From Thomasclavelia spiroformis (GTDB lineage: Bacteria; Bacillota_I; Bacilli_A; Erysipelotrichales; Coprobacillaceae), in NCBI GenBank assembly GCA_018369555.1, contig JAGZCC010000027.1:1-28925 (forward strand): DNA of 28,925 bases, given 5' to 3'. The notes under the pieces are model-generated. The model was not told the origin of the DNA, searched no databases, and saw only the letters and a list, made by a program, of their open reading frames with translations. The position numbers and the translations under genes are program-made. The stretch's first letter is position 1. Each line of letters opens with the position of its first letter. Of this stretch, positions 9,416 through 17,102 are shown one piece after another.

Positions 9416-9883
9416 ATGAAAATAAAACATAATAAATTAGATAAAATTACAGAAGTATTTTGTATGATTTTATTAATTATGATAACTTTATATACTATTT
9501 ATATGTATATAAAGTTACCTAAAAAAATACCAATTCATTATAATGCAGCAGGTGTTATTGATCGATATGGAAATAAATTTGAGCTATTTATTTTGTTGAT
9601 AACTACATGGGCTATGTATATTGGTTTATCATTAGTAATTAGAGCACCACAATTCTGGAATACAGGTGTAAGTGTAACTATTGAAAATAGAGATAAGGTT
9701 TATCGTATATTAAAAAATATGTTGGAGATTATTAAGATGGAAATAATTATAATGTTTTGTTATTTAATTTATAATACGACAACATTATATAATTTATCAA
9801 AGTGGTTTGTTCCAGTATTTTTGATATTGTTATTTTCAACAATGTTAATATCATTTATCATTTTAATAAAAAAAACAAAATAA
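9416..9883 (+). CDS. DUF1648-domain membrane protein (SdpI N-terminal-like)
   Basis: A 155-residue membrane protein. About four hydrophobic segments are seen, and between the first and second lies the DUF1648 hallmark LPKKIPIHYNAAGVIDRYG. This domain occurs at the N-terminus of SdpI-type immunity/signalling proteins and in many stand-alone proteins of unknown role. The C-terminal half of full-length SdpI is not present, so an immunity role is not claimed. The start is placed at ATG 9416 rather than the upstream in-frame GTG at 9407, because GAGG (9404-9407) overlaps that GTG and sits 8 bases before the ATG. A TATAAT at 9364-9369 could be its -10 box. It precedes the cobalamin-regulated operon but is not part of it, since a promoter and riboswitch intervene. 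Confidence 0.75.
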   Translation: MKIKHNKLDKITEVFCMILLIMITLYTIYMYIKLPKKIPIHYNAAGVIDRYGNKFELFILLITTWAMYIGLSLVIRAPQFWNTGVSVTIENRDKVYRILKNMLEIIKMEIIIMFCYLIYNTTTLYNLSKWFVPVFLILLFSTMLISFIILIKKTK

Positions 9884-9964
9884 TGTTAATGTGCTTTATT
9901 ATGGATACTTTTAAACAGAGTCATATTAAGAGATTAAAGATGTAAACTTTTAATAATGATAAAC

Positions 9965-9992
9965 TTGACATGGAATAAATATTTTATAAAAT
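9965..9992 (+). promoter_or_regulatory. Predicted promoter of the cobalamin-regulated operon
   Basis: A perfect -35 TTGACA at 9965-9970, with TAAAAT at 9987-9992 after 16 bases as a plausible -10 (TATAAA at 9985-9990 would leave only 14). It lies immediately before the riboswitch aptamer, as expected for a leader transcript. Confidence 0.55.
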
Positions 9993-10009
9993 AATATTGA
10001 TAAATTAAT

Positions 10010-10093
10010 ATCATAGGAGCAACTTTGGTGAGATTCCAAGACTGTCCCGCAACTGTAATCTATTTTATATAGTAGTCAGGTGTCCTTTTTGAT
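10010..10093 (+). ncRNA. Cobalamin riboswitch (aptamer)
   Basis: The conserved core of the B12 riboswitch is present in order: GGAGCAAC (from 10016), GGTG at 10027-10030, GATTCC at 10032-10037, the B12-box region ACTGTCCCGCAACTGTAA at 10041-10058, and AGTCAGG at 10074-10080. P1 can form from ATCA and AGGA (10010-10018) with TCCT (10083-10086) and TGAT (10090-10093). The family binds adenosyl-, methyl- or hydroxocobalamin and usually lowers expression when the ligand is abundant; which form is bound cannot be told. It controls the five-gene unit that starts at 10170. Confidence 0.93.
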
Positions 10094-10120
10094 AAAACTT
10101 TTCGATGTAAAAAGTTTTAT
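10092..10120 (+). promoter_or_regulatory. Expression-platform hairpin between riboswitch and terminator
   Basis: ATAAAACTTTT (10092-10102) is perfectly complementary to AAAAGTTTTAT (10110-10120). Its 5' arm overlaps the last bases of the proposed P1 3' strand, so P1 and this hairpin could compete. It may act as part of the ligand-controlled switch or as an additional terminator (three T follow). Its role is inferred. Confidence 0.5.
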
Positions 10121-10123
10121 TTT

Positions 10124-10150
10124 AAAGGAGCAGTATGCTCTTTTTTATTT
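10124..10150 (+). terminator. Riboswitch-associated terminator
   Basis: Arm 10124-10132 (AAAGGAGCA) pairs with 10136-10144 (TGCTCTTTT) with one G-T wobble around a 3-base loop, running into a T tract. It lies between the aptamer and the first gene, so transcriptional attenuation is the likely control mode. Confidence 0.65.
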
Positions 10151-10169
10151 ATTATATAGGAGGATAACA

Positions 10170-10841
10170 ATGTTTAAAAATAAGAAATTAGTTGGTTTAT
10201 TAATATGTATTTGTTTCTTATGTTGTTCAATTTTTATAATTACATTAGCATCATCAAATAATCTTGATAATTCGAAAAATATAAAAGAAACAAAAATTCA
10301 ACAACAAGAATCAAAAAAAATTTTTGTTTTAAAACAAAACGAAAAAGAAAACTTACAGTCGCAATCTAATCAAGAAACAAAATCAAATCAATCAAATATA
10401 AACCAATCATCTAAAGTAGAAACTAATCAGGGAAACAATAATATATCATTTGATTATATAGAAAATACCAAATGTTATATAACTTTATCTATAGACTGTA
10501 AAACTATTTTAAATAATTTAAGTGAATTACCAGAACAATATCACGCATTTGTGCCGAATAATGGTGCTATTTTAACAGAAAAAAAAGTAAGTATTAATGA
10601 AGGTGATACTGTGTTTGATGTTCTTGTTAAAGTTACTAAAATGCAAAAAATTCAAGTATCTTCGATAGGTGGATATATTCAATCAATTAATAACTTACCA
10701 GAAAAATTATTTAATGGAAGTGGTGGATGGATGTATGAAGTCAATGGGGTTTATGGCGATAAAGGAAGTAAGGAATATGTATTAAAAAATAATGATAAGG
10801 TAAAATGGCGTTATAGCTGCTATAATGGAGATTTATATTAG
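10170..10841 (+). CDS. Membrane-tethered or secreted DUF4430 (transcobalamin C-terminal-like) protein
   Basis: A 223-residue extracytoplasmic protein. Residues 7-27 form a signal peptide or signal anchor (a possible signal-peptidase site follows LA at 26-27). Residues 28-92 are a low-complexity linker rich in Gln, Asn, Ser and Lys. Residues about 100-223 are a DUF4430 domain: SIDCKTIL, EGDTVFDVL-like NEGDTVFDVLVK, GGWMYEVNGVYGDKGS and KNNDKVKWRYSC. DUF4430 is related to the C-terminal beta domain of transcobalamin and intrinsic factor, the half that caps bound B12. The start is ATG 10170, with AGGAGG upstream; an in-frame upstream ATG at 10080 lies inside the riboswitch and is rejected. No lipobox is seen despite many cysteines. 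As the first gene under the cobalamin riboswitch and overlapping the next gene by one base, it is inferred to capture or present corrinoid to the ECF transporter. Confidence 0.85.
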   Translation: MFKNKKLVGLLICICFLCCSIFIITLASSNNLDNSKNIKETKIQQQESKKIFVLKQNEKENLQSQSNQETKSNQSNINQSSKVETNQGNNNISFDYIENTKCYITLSIDCKTILNNLSELPEQYHAFVPNNGAILTEKKVSINEGDTVFDVLVKVTKMQKIQVSSIGGYIQSINNLPEKLFNGSGGWMYEVNGVYGDKGSKEYVLKNNDKVKWRYSCYNGDLY

Positions 10842-11704
10842 TGAAAAGTTTTAAAGAATATCACCCATTAGTTATATTTATTTATTTTTTATCAATAGTT
10901 TTAACAACAATGATTCAGTTACATCCTATATTTTTAATCTTATCTTGTGCTTTATCATTTATATATCTTTTTGATATACGATTAATAAATAAAAAATATA
11001 TTGTAGGTATAAGTATATTTTATTTTATTATTGCCTTAAGTAATCCTATTTTTGTCCATACCGGTGCAACTATTTTGTTTTATGTTGGATATATACCAAT
11101 TACTTTAGAATCAATTGTATATGGTTTTGTTTTTTCTACTGTAATTATTTCAATGCTTAATTGGTTTAAAATATTAAATGAAAGCTTAGATAGTGAAAAA
11201 ATAATTTATTTATTTAAAAATAAATTTCCAACAATTGGATTAATGATTAGCATGATTCTAACAATGCTTCCGCGTTTTATAAAGCAATTAAAAAGTATTA
11301 TTGAGACTCAAAAGACATTGGGAAAAGATATTACAAAAGGAAATATAATAACAAGAATAAAAATTGGGTTTGATATTTTATTAATTTTATTTACATGGAG
11401 CTTTGAGTCATCATTAACTACTTTAAAAAGTATGCAAGCACGGGGATATGGAAAAAAAACAAGATCTAATTTTCATACATATATATTTGAATCAAGAGAT
11501 CAAATAGTGTTGATAGTTATTATTTTACTAGATTTTATTTTTATTTTTGGATATATAACAAGATATTCAATATTTTATTATTATCCAATCGTTAAAACAG
11601 TAGAATTTGGATTATTGGATATTTTGTATTATATAAGTTATTTATTGCTTTTGGGTTTACCGTTTTTATTAGGAAGGATGGTAGATAATTATGAATATAT
11701 ATAA
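10841..11704 (+). CDS. ECF transporter T component (EcfT-like)
   Basis: The transmembrane scaffold subunit of an energy-coupling factor ABC importer. The 287-residue product has several hydrophobic helices and, near the C-terminal side of its long cytoplasmic region, the coupling motif QARGYG (Ala200-Arg201-Gly202), which in EcfT proteins contacts the ATPases. The first coupling motif expected about 40 residues earlier is degenerate (IIETQKTLG). Translation starts at GTG, whose G is also the last base of the previous gene's TAG stop; GGAG at 10827-10830 serves as ribosome binding site. It overlaps the ATPase gene by 14 bases. These overlaps tie all subunits to one transcript under the cobalamin riboswitch. 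Confidence 0.88.
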   Translation: MKSFKEYHPLVIFIYFLSIVLTTMIQLHPIFLILSCALSFIYLFDIRLINKKYIVGISIFYFIIALSNPIFVHTGATILFYVGYIPITLESIVYGFVFSTVIISMLNWFKILNESLDSEKIIYLFKNKFPTIGLMISMILTMLPRFIKQLKSIIETQKTLGKDITKGNIITRIKIGFDILLILFTWSFESSLTTLKSMQARGYGKKTRSNFHTYIFESRDQIVLIVIILLDFIFIFGYITRYSIFYYYPIVKTVEFGLLDILYYISYLLLLGLPFLLGRMVDNYEYI

Positions 11705-13238
11705 AATTGAAAATCTTTCTTTTCGATATCAAAATAATCAGGAATATATATTAAAAGATATTTCATTTGAAATTGAAGAAGGTGGATTTTATCTGATTTG
11801 TGGAAAAAGTGGTAGTGGGAAAACAACTTTATTACAATTATTAAAAAAGGAAATAATGCCACAAGGATATATAACGGGAAATATTTTTATTAATAATTCA
11901 ACTGATCAACCAGAAAATATTGGATATATATTTCAAAATCCAGATTTTCAAATAGTAAGTCATAAAGTAATTCATGAATTAAGTTTTGGTTTAGAGAATA
12001 TGAGTATGTCTTTAAAAGAAATGAAGCGACGAGTAGGGGAAGTCGTTCACTTCTTTAATTTACAAGATATTTTATATAAAGATATTTCAAAATTATCTGG
12101 AGGACAAAAACAATTAGTTAATTTAGCAAGTATAGTAGCAATGAAGCCAAAAGTTATGTTACTAGATGAACCAACAGCACAATTAGATCCAATAGCTTCT
12201 CAAGAATTTTTAACAATGTTAAAGCGAGTTAATGAAGAATTAAATATCACGGTTGTACTTGTTGAACACGATTTAGAACAAACAATGAAAATATGCGATT
12301 GTCTTATCTATTTAGAAAATGGAGAAATTCAGTACTATGGAACGCCTAGACGGGTGCCAAAATTAAAAAACTATGAAAAAGCATTACCGGTCGCTACGCA
12401 GTTGTTTCATAAGAGTAATATTGAAGATATAGTATATGATTTTAAATCAGTTAGAAAATGGATAAAAGATCATCAAGATAATTTTACGATTGTAAATAAA
12501 AATGAGATAGAATTACAGAATATTTTATTACAATTAAAAAATATTCATTTTAATTATGAAGATATTCCAGTTTTAAAAGGATTAAATCTAGATGTGTATG
12601 AAAATGAAGTTCTGGCTATAGTTGGAAGTAATGGTTGTGGAAAATCAACTTTATTGAAAGTTATATGTGGATTATTAAATTATAAACGTGGGAAAATATA
12701 TGTTGATCAAGTAGAAATAAAAAAAGATAAAAATTTATTTGATAATTTTATTGCATATTTACCACAAGATCCTACTACAATGTTTTTAAAAGAAACAGTA
12801 AAAGATGAACTTGATAATCAAGAAAGTATAGATTTATTATATGATTTAAAATTAGATTTTTTACTAGAACAACATCCATATGATTTGAGTGGTGGACAAA
12901 TGCAACTAATTGCTTTTATTAAAATATTAGCACGTAATCCTAAATTAGTAGTACTTGATGAACCAACTAAAGGTTTAGATGCTTATTATAAAGAAAAAAT
13001 TGGAAACTTATTAGAAAAACTTGCTAATAAAATAACAGTTATTATTGTTTCACATGATTTAGAATTTTGTGCTCGTTATGCAAAACGAATTGGGATGATG
13101 TTTGATGGAAGGATAGAATCAATAGATAAAACAACTACTTTTTTTTCTTCAAATTTATTTTATACAACGATTATGAATAAATTAACGAGAGAAATTTTAG
13201 ATAATGTGAATATAATCGAGGATATTAATTATGAATAA
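11691..13238 (+). CDS. ECF transporter ATPase, two fused ABC domains (EcfA1-EcfA2 in one chain)
   Basis: A 515-residue protein carrying both nucleotide-binding domains that other ECF systems split over EcfA and EcfA'. First half: Walker A GKSGSGKTT (38-46), signature LSGGQ (135-139), Walker B VMLLDE (155-160). Second half: Walker A GSNGCGKST (312-320), signature LSGGQ (399-403), Walker B LVVLDE (419-424). All catalytic motifs are intact in both halves. The linker between the domains is about residues 225-280. ATP hydrolysis drives substrate release and toppling of the S subunit. The start at 11691 lies inside the end of the T gene, with AGGAAGG 13 bases upstream. Being encoded with its own T and S subunits marks it as a dedicated (group I type) ECF system rather than the shared housekeeping module. 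Confidence 0.92.
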   Translation: MNIYKIENLSFRYQNNQEYILKDISFEIEEGGFYLICGKSGSGKTTLLQLLKKEIMPQGYITGNIFINNSTDQPENIGYIFQNPDFQIVSHKVIHELSFGLENMSMSLKEMKRRVGEVVHFFNLQDILYKDISKLSGGQKQLVNLASIVAMKPKVMLLDEPTAQLDPIASQEFLTMLKRVNEELNITVVLVEHDLEQTMKICDCLIYLENGEIQYYGTPRRVPKLKNYEKALPVATQLFHKSNIEDIVYDFKSVRKWIKDHQDNFTIVNKNEIELQNILLQLKNIHFNYEDIPVLKGLNLDVYENEVLAIVGSNGCGKSTLLKVICGLLNYKRGKIYVDQVEIKKDKNLFDNFIAYLPQDPTTMFLKETVKDELDNQESIDLLYDLKLDFLLEQHPYDLSGGQMQLIAFIKILARNPKLVVLDEPTKGLDAYYKEKIGNLLEKLANKITVIIVSHDLEFCARYAKRIGMMFDGRIESIDKTTTFFSSNLFYTTIMNKLTREILDNVNIIEDINYE

Positions 13239-13944
13239 AAAAATTCAATATCTAATTATTTTTGCAAGTATTTTATCAATAATTATTCTTACAGGAAATT
13301 CAATTATAAATCGAAGATATAATTTTATATCAATTATACTAGTATTTTTATCTTGTTTACCATTTTATTTCTGCTATGAAAATAGAAAACCTCATACAAG
13401 AGAAGTTGTTGTAATAAGTATCATGGTTACATTGACAATTATTTCTAGAATTTTATTTGCTTTAATTCCTGGATTTAAACCAATGATGGCAATGATAATT
13501 ATTTGTGGGATGGTTTTTGGTCAAGAAATAGGTTTTTTATGTGGATCATTAAGTGCTTTTGCATCGAATATATTTTTTGGTCAAGGTCCATGGACGCCAT
13601 TTCAAATGATGGCCCTAGGCTTAATTGGTCTTGTAGCAGGGGGATTGAATAAAAATAATTGGCTAGAAAATAAAGTGATATTAGTATGTTATGGTATTAT
13701 TTGTGGAATGGGATATTCATTATTTATGGATATATGGACTGTTTTATCATTAGATCAGGTCTTTAATATATATCGATATGTTGCTGTAATTGTTACAGCG
13801 ATACCAACAATGTTTGTTTATATTATTTCAAATATTTTATTTTTGTTGATCTTAGTTCCTGTTTTATTAAAGAGATTTAAAAGGATTAAATTAAAATATG
13901 GATTTATGGATCAAAATTATTTTTATGAAGGAGAAGAAAAATGA
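13231..13944 (+). CDS. ECF transporter S component, probable corrinoid-binding subunit
   Basis: The substrate-binding membrane subunit of the ECF importer; 237 residues, about six to seven hydrophobic segments. The stretch REVVVISIMVTLTI, then FKPMMAMIIICGMVFGQEIGF, GSLSAFASNIFFGQGPWTPF and MALGLIGLVAGG, is typical of a widespread S-component family found in riboswitch-controlled CbrT-like gene sets. CbrT of Lactobacillus is a characterised B12-specific S subunit, and the cobalamin riboswitch upstream supports the same substrate here. CbiM-type cobalt subunits begin with a metal-binding Met-His N-terminus; this protein begins MNKKIQ and no CbiN is present, so cobalt is unlikely. The gene overlaps the ATPase gene by 8 bases and the propeller gene by 4. 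Precise substrate (cobalamin, cobinamide or a precursor) is inferred. Confidence 0.82.
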   Translation: MNKKIQYLIIFASILSIIILTGNSIINRRYNFISIILVFLSCLPFYFCYENRKPHTREVVVISIMVTLTIISRILFALIPGFKPMMAMIIICGMVFGQEIGFLCGSLSAFASNIFFGQGPWTPFQMMALGLIGLVAGGLNKNNWLENKVILVCYGIICGMGYSLFMDIWTVLSLDQVFNIYRYVAVIVTAIPTMFVYIISNILFLLILVPVLLKRFKRIKLKYGFMDQNYFYEGEEK

Positions 13945-16142
13945 AGAAAATATTACTGAGTTTTTTAGTTATTGTTGTATTGATTATGCCAAATAACTAT
14001 GTTATTGCTTTAAAAGATGGAATTGTAACTAAAGTTACAGAAGAAAAAACACCTGTAAGTGCTGAACAAGTAACTAATATACAGTCATTAAAATCAGGTT
14101 ATGGAGCAGATCCGGTTTTGTATGATAATTATTTATATACAGTAAAAACTGCTGATTGGGGTAGTGATAGTAATGGTGAATTACTTAAAATAAATAAGTC
14201 AACTATGGAAATTGAAAATCGAGTAGAGTTAATTGGAAAAACAGGGTATACACCATTTATTGCAGCTGGTGATGAACAGATATTTGTTCCTTTATCAGAT
14301 GGAAGAATTCAAGCATTTGATGCTAAAACATTAGTAGCTACTTGGATATCAAAAACTCCTGAAAAAGTTGGTGAAGTAGCCTCACATTTAACGTATCACG
14401 ATGGTTATTTATATTATGGAATTGGTGGTTATTCACCAAATCAGGGTGATTTATTTATTTGTATAAGTACTAAAGATGAAGATAGATCACAACAGTTTGA
14501 AACAAAGGAATTAAAATGGGTATATGACCAAGGCCAAGGTTATTATTGGAGTGAAGCTGTTGTTATTAATGATTGCATTGCTTTTTCGGGATATGATGGA
14601 AAAGTTATTTTGCATGATTTAAAAGATGACAACGTTTATGATACTTTGGATTTAGGAATAGGAAAAATAACTAATTCTTTATTTTATGATCAAGAAACAA
14701 GTAAAATAGTTGTCGCTAATACAAATGGTTATGTTGCAACTGTTGAAGTTAATGATCATGATTTAAAAGAAAATACATTAAATAAATCAAAACAATTTAA
14801 TGGACAATTTTCTTCATCACCGGTTTGTTATAATGGAAGAATTTATATTGGCGGTGGAGCTGGAATATCATTTACAGTCTTAGATTTAAATACATTAAAA
14901 GAAATATATTCATTTGATAATATTGCAGGATCATGTAAGCCAATTTTATCAACTGCATATGCTAGTGATGATAATCATCAAGAAGTACAGTTATATATGA
15001 TTAATTATGCATATGATTCAAATCGTCAAACACATTTATATCATATTACTGATAATCAAGTAAATAAAACAGCTAATTATCAATCACTATATACACTAGA
15101 TACATCAATTAGTTCAAATTATTGGAACGGAAATCTTATCATGGATGAAAATGCATTCTATGCATATAATGGAAATGGTACAATTGTTAAATTTGGATTT
15201 GATACAAATATTAAAACCGAAAAAGATGAACAACTTATCGTTAATAAATTAAATAAGCAAATTGCTTCATTACCAACAAAAGATAATGTATCAATTAAAT
15301 TAGATCATCAGTTACAAGAAATTTTATCTACATATTCTAAACTAAGTGATGAATATAAACAGCAAGTAGTAGAAATAGAGATAGTTAAAGAATTAGAAAA
15401 AATTGTCGATGAACAAGAAAAACTTATAAAAAAATTAAATGAAGATATTATCAACAAATTAAATATTTATCATATTTCAAAAAATGATGAATTGATTGTT
15501 AATGAATTAATAAATAATTATGAAAAAATTCATCTAATTAATAAAGAGTATATAGAAAACTATCGAGATGTAGTTGATGCGAAAAATATTATTAATCATT
15601 TAAAAAATAATATTATTCCAGCGATTGTTTTTGAAAATATTTTTGGTGAAGATATTGATTATGCAGTAGATGGTATGTTAGATAGTGATTTATCGTATTA
15701 TATTAGTTTTAATGGTACAGATTTAAAAAATATTCAAGATTTTAATTATGCGATTAATCATGAATCAAAATATAGTCAAATAATAAAAAATATTAGTCCA
15801 AGTGCTTTTATATTTGATTTTAAATTTAAAGGAAATTTTCCAGGAAAAATTAATTTTGAGGCAGAAACAACTTTAACAGATGGTCAATATGGATTATATT
15901 ATTATGATAATGAAAACCAAAAAATTGAATATGTCAAAGAAATTGAAGTAATTGAGGAAAAAGTATTAATGACATTAATGGAAGGACATACATATTTTAT
16001 ATCTGAAAAATTAGATTTAAATGCTGCAAATAATTTGATAAAAACAGGCGATCAAATTAATGTATTATTACCTATTGTTGGTTTATTGATAGGAATTATG
16101 GGCATTTATTTTGAAAAAAGGAAAACTAATAAAACGATGTAG
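13941..16142 (+). CDS. Wall-anchored PQQ-like beta-propeller protein of the cobalamin operon
   Basis: A 733-residue surface protein. Signal peptide about 1-23. Residues about 45-430 contain seven or eight propeller-type repeats of the PQQ-like kind, for example DPVLYDNYLYTV, GRIQAFDAKTLVATW, HDGYLYYGIGGYSP, GYDGKVILHDL, SSPVCYNGRIYIGG, FTVLDLNTLKEIYSF and GNGTIVKFGF. About 430-565 is helical, charged and probably coiled coil. About 615-690 is a beta domain (ADGQYGLYYYDNENQKIEY-like) often seen just before wall anchors. The C-terminus has IKTGD (700-704), a hydrophobic stretch and EKRKTNK. The ATG overlaps the S-subunit gene by 4 bases with GAAGGAG upstream. The function is not established; co-regulation suggests capture of corrinoid at the cell surface, analogous to but not shown homologous with BtuG of Bacteroides. 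A structural or sensing role is also possible. Confidence 0.82.
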   Translation: MKKILLSFLVIVVLIMPNNYVIALKDGIVTKVTEEKTPVSAEQVTNIQSLKSGYGADPVLYDNYLYTVKTADWGSDSNGELLKINKSTMEIENRVELIGKTGYTPFIAAGDEQIFVPLSDGRIQAFDAKTLVATWISKTPEKVGEVASHLTYHDGYLYYGIGGYSPNQGDLFICISTKDEDRSQQFETKELKWVYDQGQGYYWSEAVVINDCIAFSGYDGKVILHDLKDDNVYDTLDLGIGKITNSLFYDQETSKIVVANTNGYVATVEVNDHDLKENTLNKSKQFNGQFSSSPVCYNGRIYIGGGAGISFTVLDLNTLKEIYSFDNIAGSCKPILSTAYASDDNHQEVQLYMINYAYDSNRQTHLYHITDNQVNKTANYQSLYTLDTSISSNYWNGNLIMDENAFYAYNGNGTIVKFGFDTNIKTEKDEQLIVNKLNKQIASLPTKDNVSIKLDHQLQEILSTYSKLSDEYKQQVVEIEIVKELEKIVDEQEKLIKKLNEDIINKLNIYHISKNDELIVNELINNYEKIHLINKEYIENYRDVVDAKNIINHLKNNIIPAIVFENIFGEDIDYAVDGMLDSDLSYYISFNGTDLKNIQDFNYAINHESKYSQIIKNISPSAFIFDFKFKGNFPGKINFEAETTLTDGQYGLYYYDNENQKIEYVKEIEVIEEKVLMTLMEGHTYFISEKLDLNAANNLIKTGDQINVLLPIVGLLIGIMGIYFEKRKTNKTM

Positions 16143-16166
16143 CATTTAAGTTACATCGTTTTATTG
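16131..16166. terminator. Bidirectional terminator between convergent operons
   Basis: A perfect 11-bp inverted repeat, 16131-16141 (AAAACGATGTA) with 16152-16162 (TACATCGTTTT), and a 10-base loop. The A and T ends let it work in both directions. It overlaps the stop codon of the propeller gene and lies 9 bases beyond the end of the convergent minus-strand gene. Confidence 0.8.
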
Positions 16167-16174
16167 ATTTTATA

Positions 16175-17086
16175 TTATTTAAAATTAAATTTTTTAGCAA
16201 GATTATCAACTTGATCTCTAGATATTCCAAAACTATTACATAAATTATCGATATATTGATTTATTTCATCAGGAGATTTATTTTTTAAACTATTTTCATC
16301 TAAACCTAAGTTTTTCATAACATTTTTCATTTGATTGATAGTATCAGAGTCACCATTAAGATACTTATTCATTAAATCATCATAATATTTTTGATTTTCA
16401 TTAAATTGTTGTTTATTATTATCAAAACTTTTTTTTAGTTCTAATAAAGTATCAATTTCTTCACTATCTAATTCCAATTCATCAAAGAAATTTAATGCAT
16501 GTACGCAAAGTTCTTCTAATTCATCATTATATTGAAAATCATCTAACTTTTCTATTAATTCCAACTCATGTAAAAAACTGTGTATTTTATTTTTTAATTG
16601 GCTTGTTAACTCAATATCTTCATATTCATCGTTTAAAAGATCATTTAAAACTATTGATACATAATAAGCAACTTTTTCATGTTCGTTTAAAATAACTTCA
16701 ATATCAAGAGCAGTTATTTTTGAAAATAATTTTAAAAATATTTCAGGATTAAAATGTTTATTATCAAAACAATATTTATTATCTTTAGTAGTAACATAAG
16801 CAGATATTTTAGGATTGTTGTGATGCTTTTCTAATTCCAATTTAATAATTTGATTATAATTAAAACTACCTAAATGACTATATAACTTATTATCTGTAAA
16901 AATATAGCCAATACTTCCATCTAAGTTATTACTACTATCAATAAAAACAATAATATTTGATATATCATTACTTCCAAAACTATATATAGCATTACTAATT
17001 TGAATAGGGATGTTATTATTAAAATAAATTTTTCCGCTATTAATAAAATCATTATTTAATAATTCAAGTATCATTTCTTTAATCAT
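16175..17086 (-). CDS. Unrecognised acidic, alpha-helix-rich protein
   Basis: A 303-residue, probably cytoplasmic protein with no signal peptide or membrane segment. I do not recognise the family. The N-terminal third is mixed alpha/beta, with GYIFTDNKLYSHLGS and SAYVTTKDNKYCF suggesting a small beta-barrel fold of PH-like kind; this is a weak guess. Residues about 135-303 are mostly helical and rich in Asp, Glu, Asn and Leu (HELELIEKLDDFQYNDELEE), with an ending resembling small helical bundles (GISRDQVDNLAKKFNFK). The ATG at 17086 is chosen because AAGGAG lies 6 bases upstream (17093-17098 on this strand); a longer in-frame start at 17113 would overlap pfk and lacks a site. It is the last gene of the ppk-pfk unit, so a role tied to those enzymes is possible. 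Confidence 0.7.
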   Translation of the reverse strand: MIKEMILELLNNDFINSGKIYFNNNIPIQISNAIYSFGSNDISNIIVFIDSSNNLDGSIGYIFTDNKLYSHLGSFNYNQIIKLELEKHHNNPKISAYVTTKDNKYCFDNKHFNPEIFLKLFSKITALDIEVILNEHEKVAYYVSIVLNDLLNDEYEDIELTSQLKNKIHSFLHELELIEKLDDFQYNDELEELCVHALNFFDELELDSEEIDTLLELKKSFDNNKQQFNENQKYYDDLMNKYLNGDSDTINQMKNVMKNLGLDENSLKNKSPDEINQYIDNLCNSFGISRDQVDNLAKKFNFK

Positions 17087-17102
17087 CATAATCTCCTTAA
17101 AA

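Noticed and set aside
10080..10169. Longer N-terminus for the DUF4430 protein starting at 10080
   Set aside because: That ATG lies at the riboswitch core and the extra codons cover the terminator hairpins; ATG 10170 has a clear AGGAGG and starts a proper signal sequence.
10170..10260. Lipoprotein signal in the cysteine-rich N-terminus of the DUF4430 protein
   Set aside because: The residues before each cysteine (Ile, Leu, Cys) do not fit the lipobox, which needs Gly, Ala or Ser directly before it.
10841..13944. Cobalt importer (CbiMNQO type) as identity of the ECF genes
   Set aside because: No CbiN, no Met-His metal-binding N-terminus on the S subunit, and the S sequence resembles vitamin-type subunits.
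16495..16695. Plus-strand frame opposite the unknown protein, and similar frames opposite pfk and ppk
   Set aside because: No ribosome binding sites or recognisable domains; they mirror coding sequence on the other strand.
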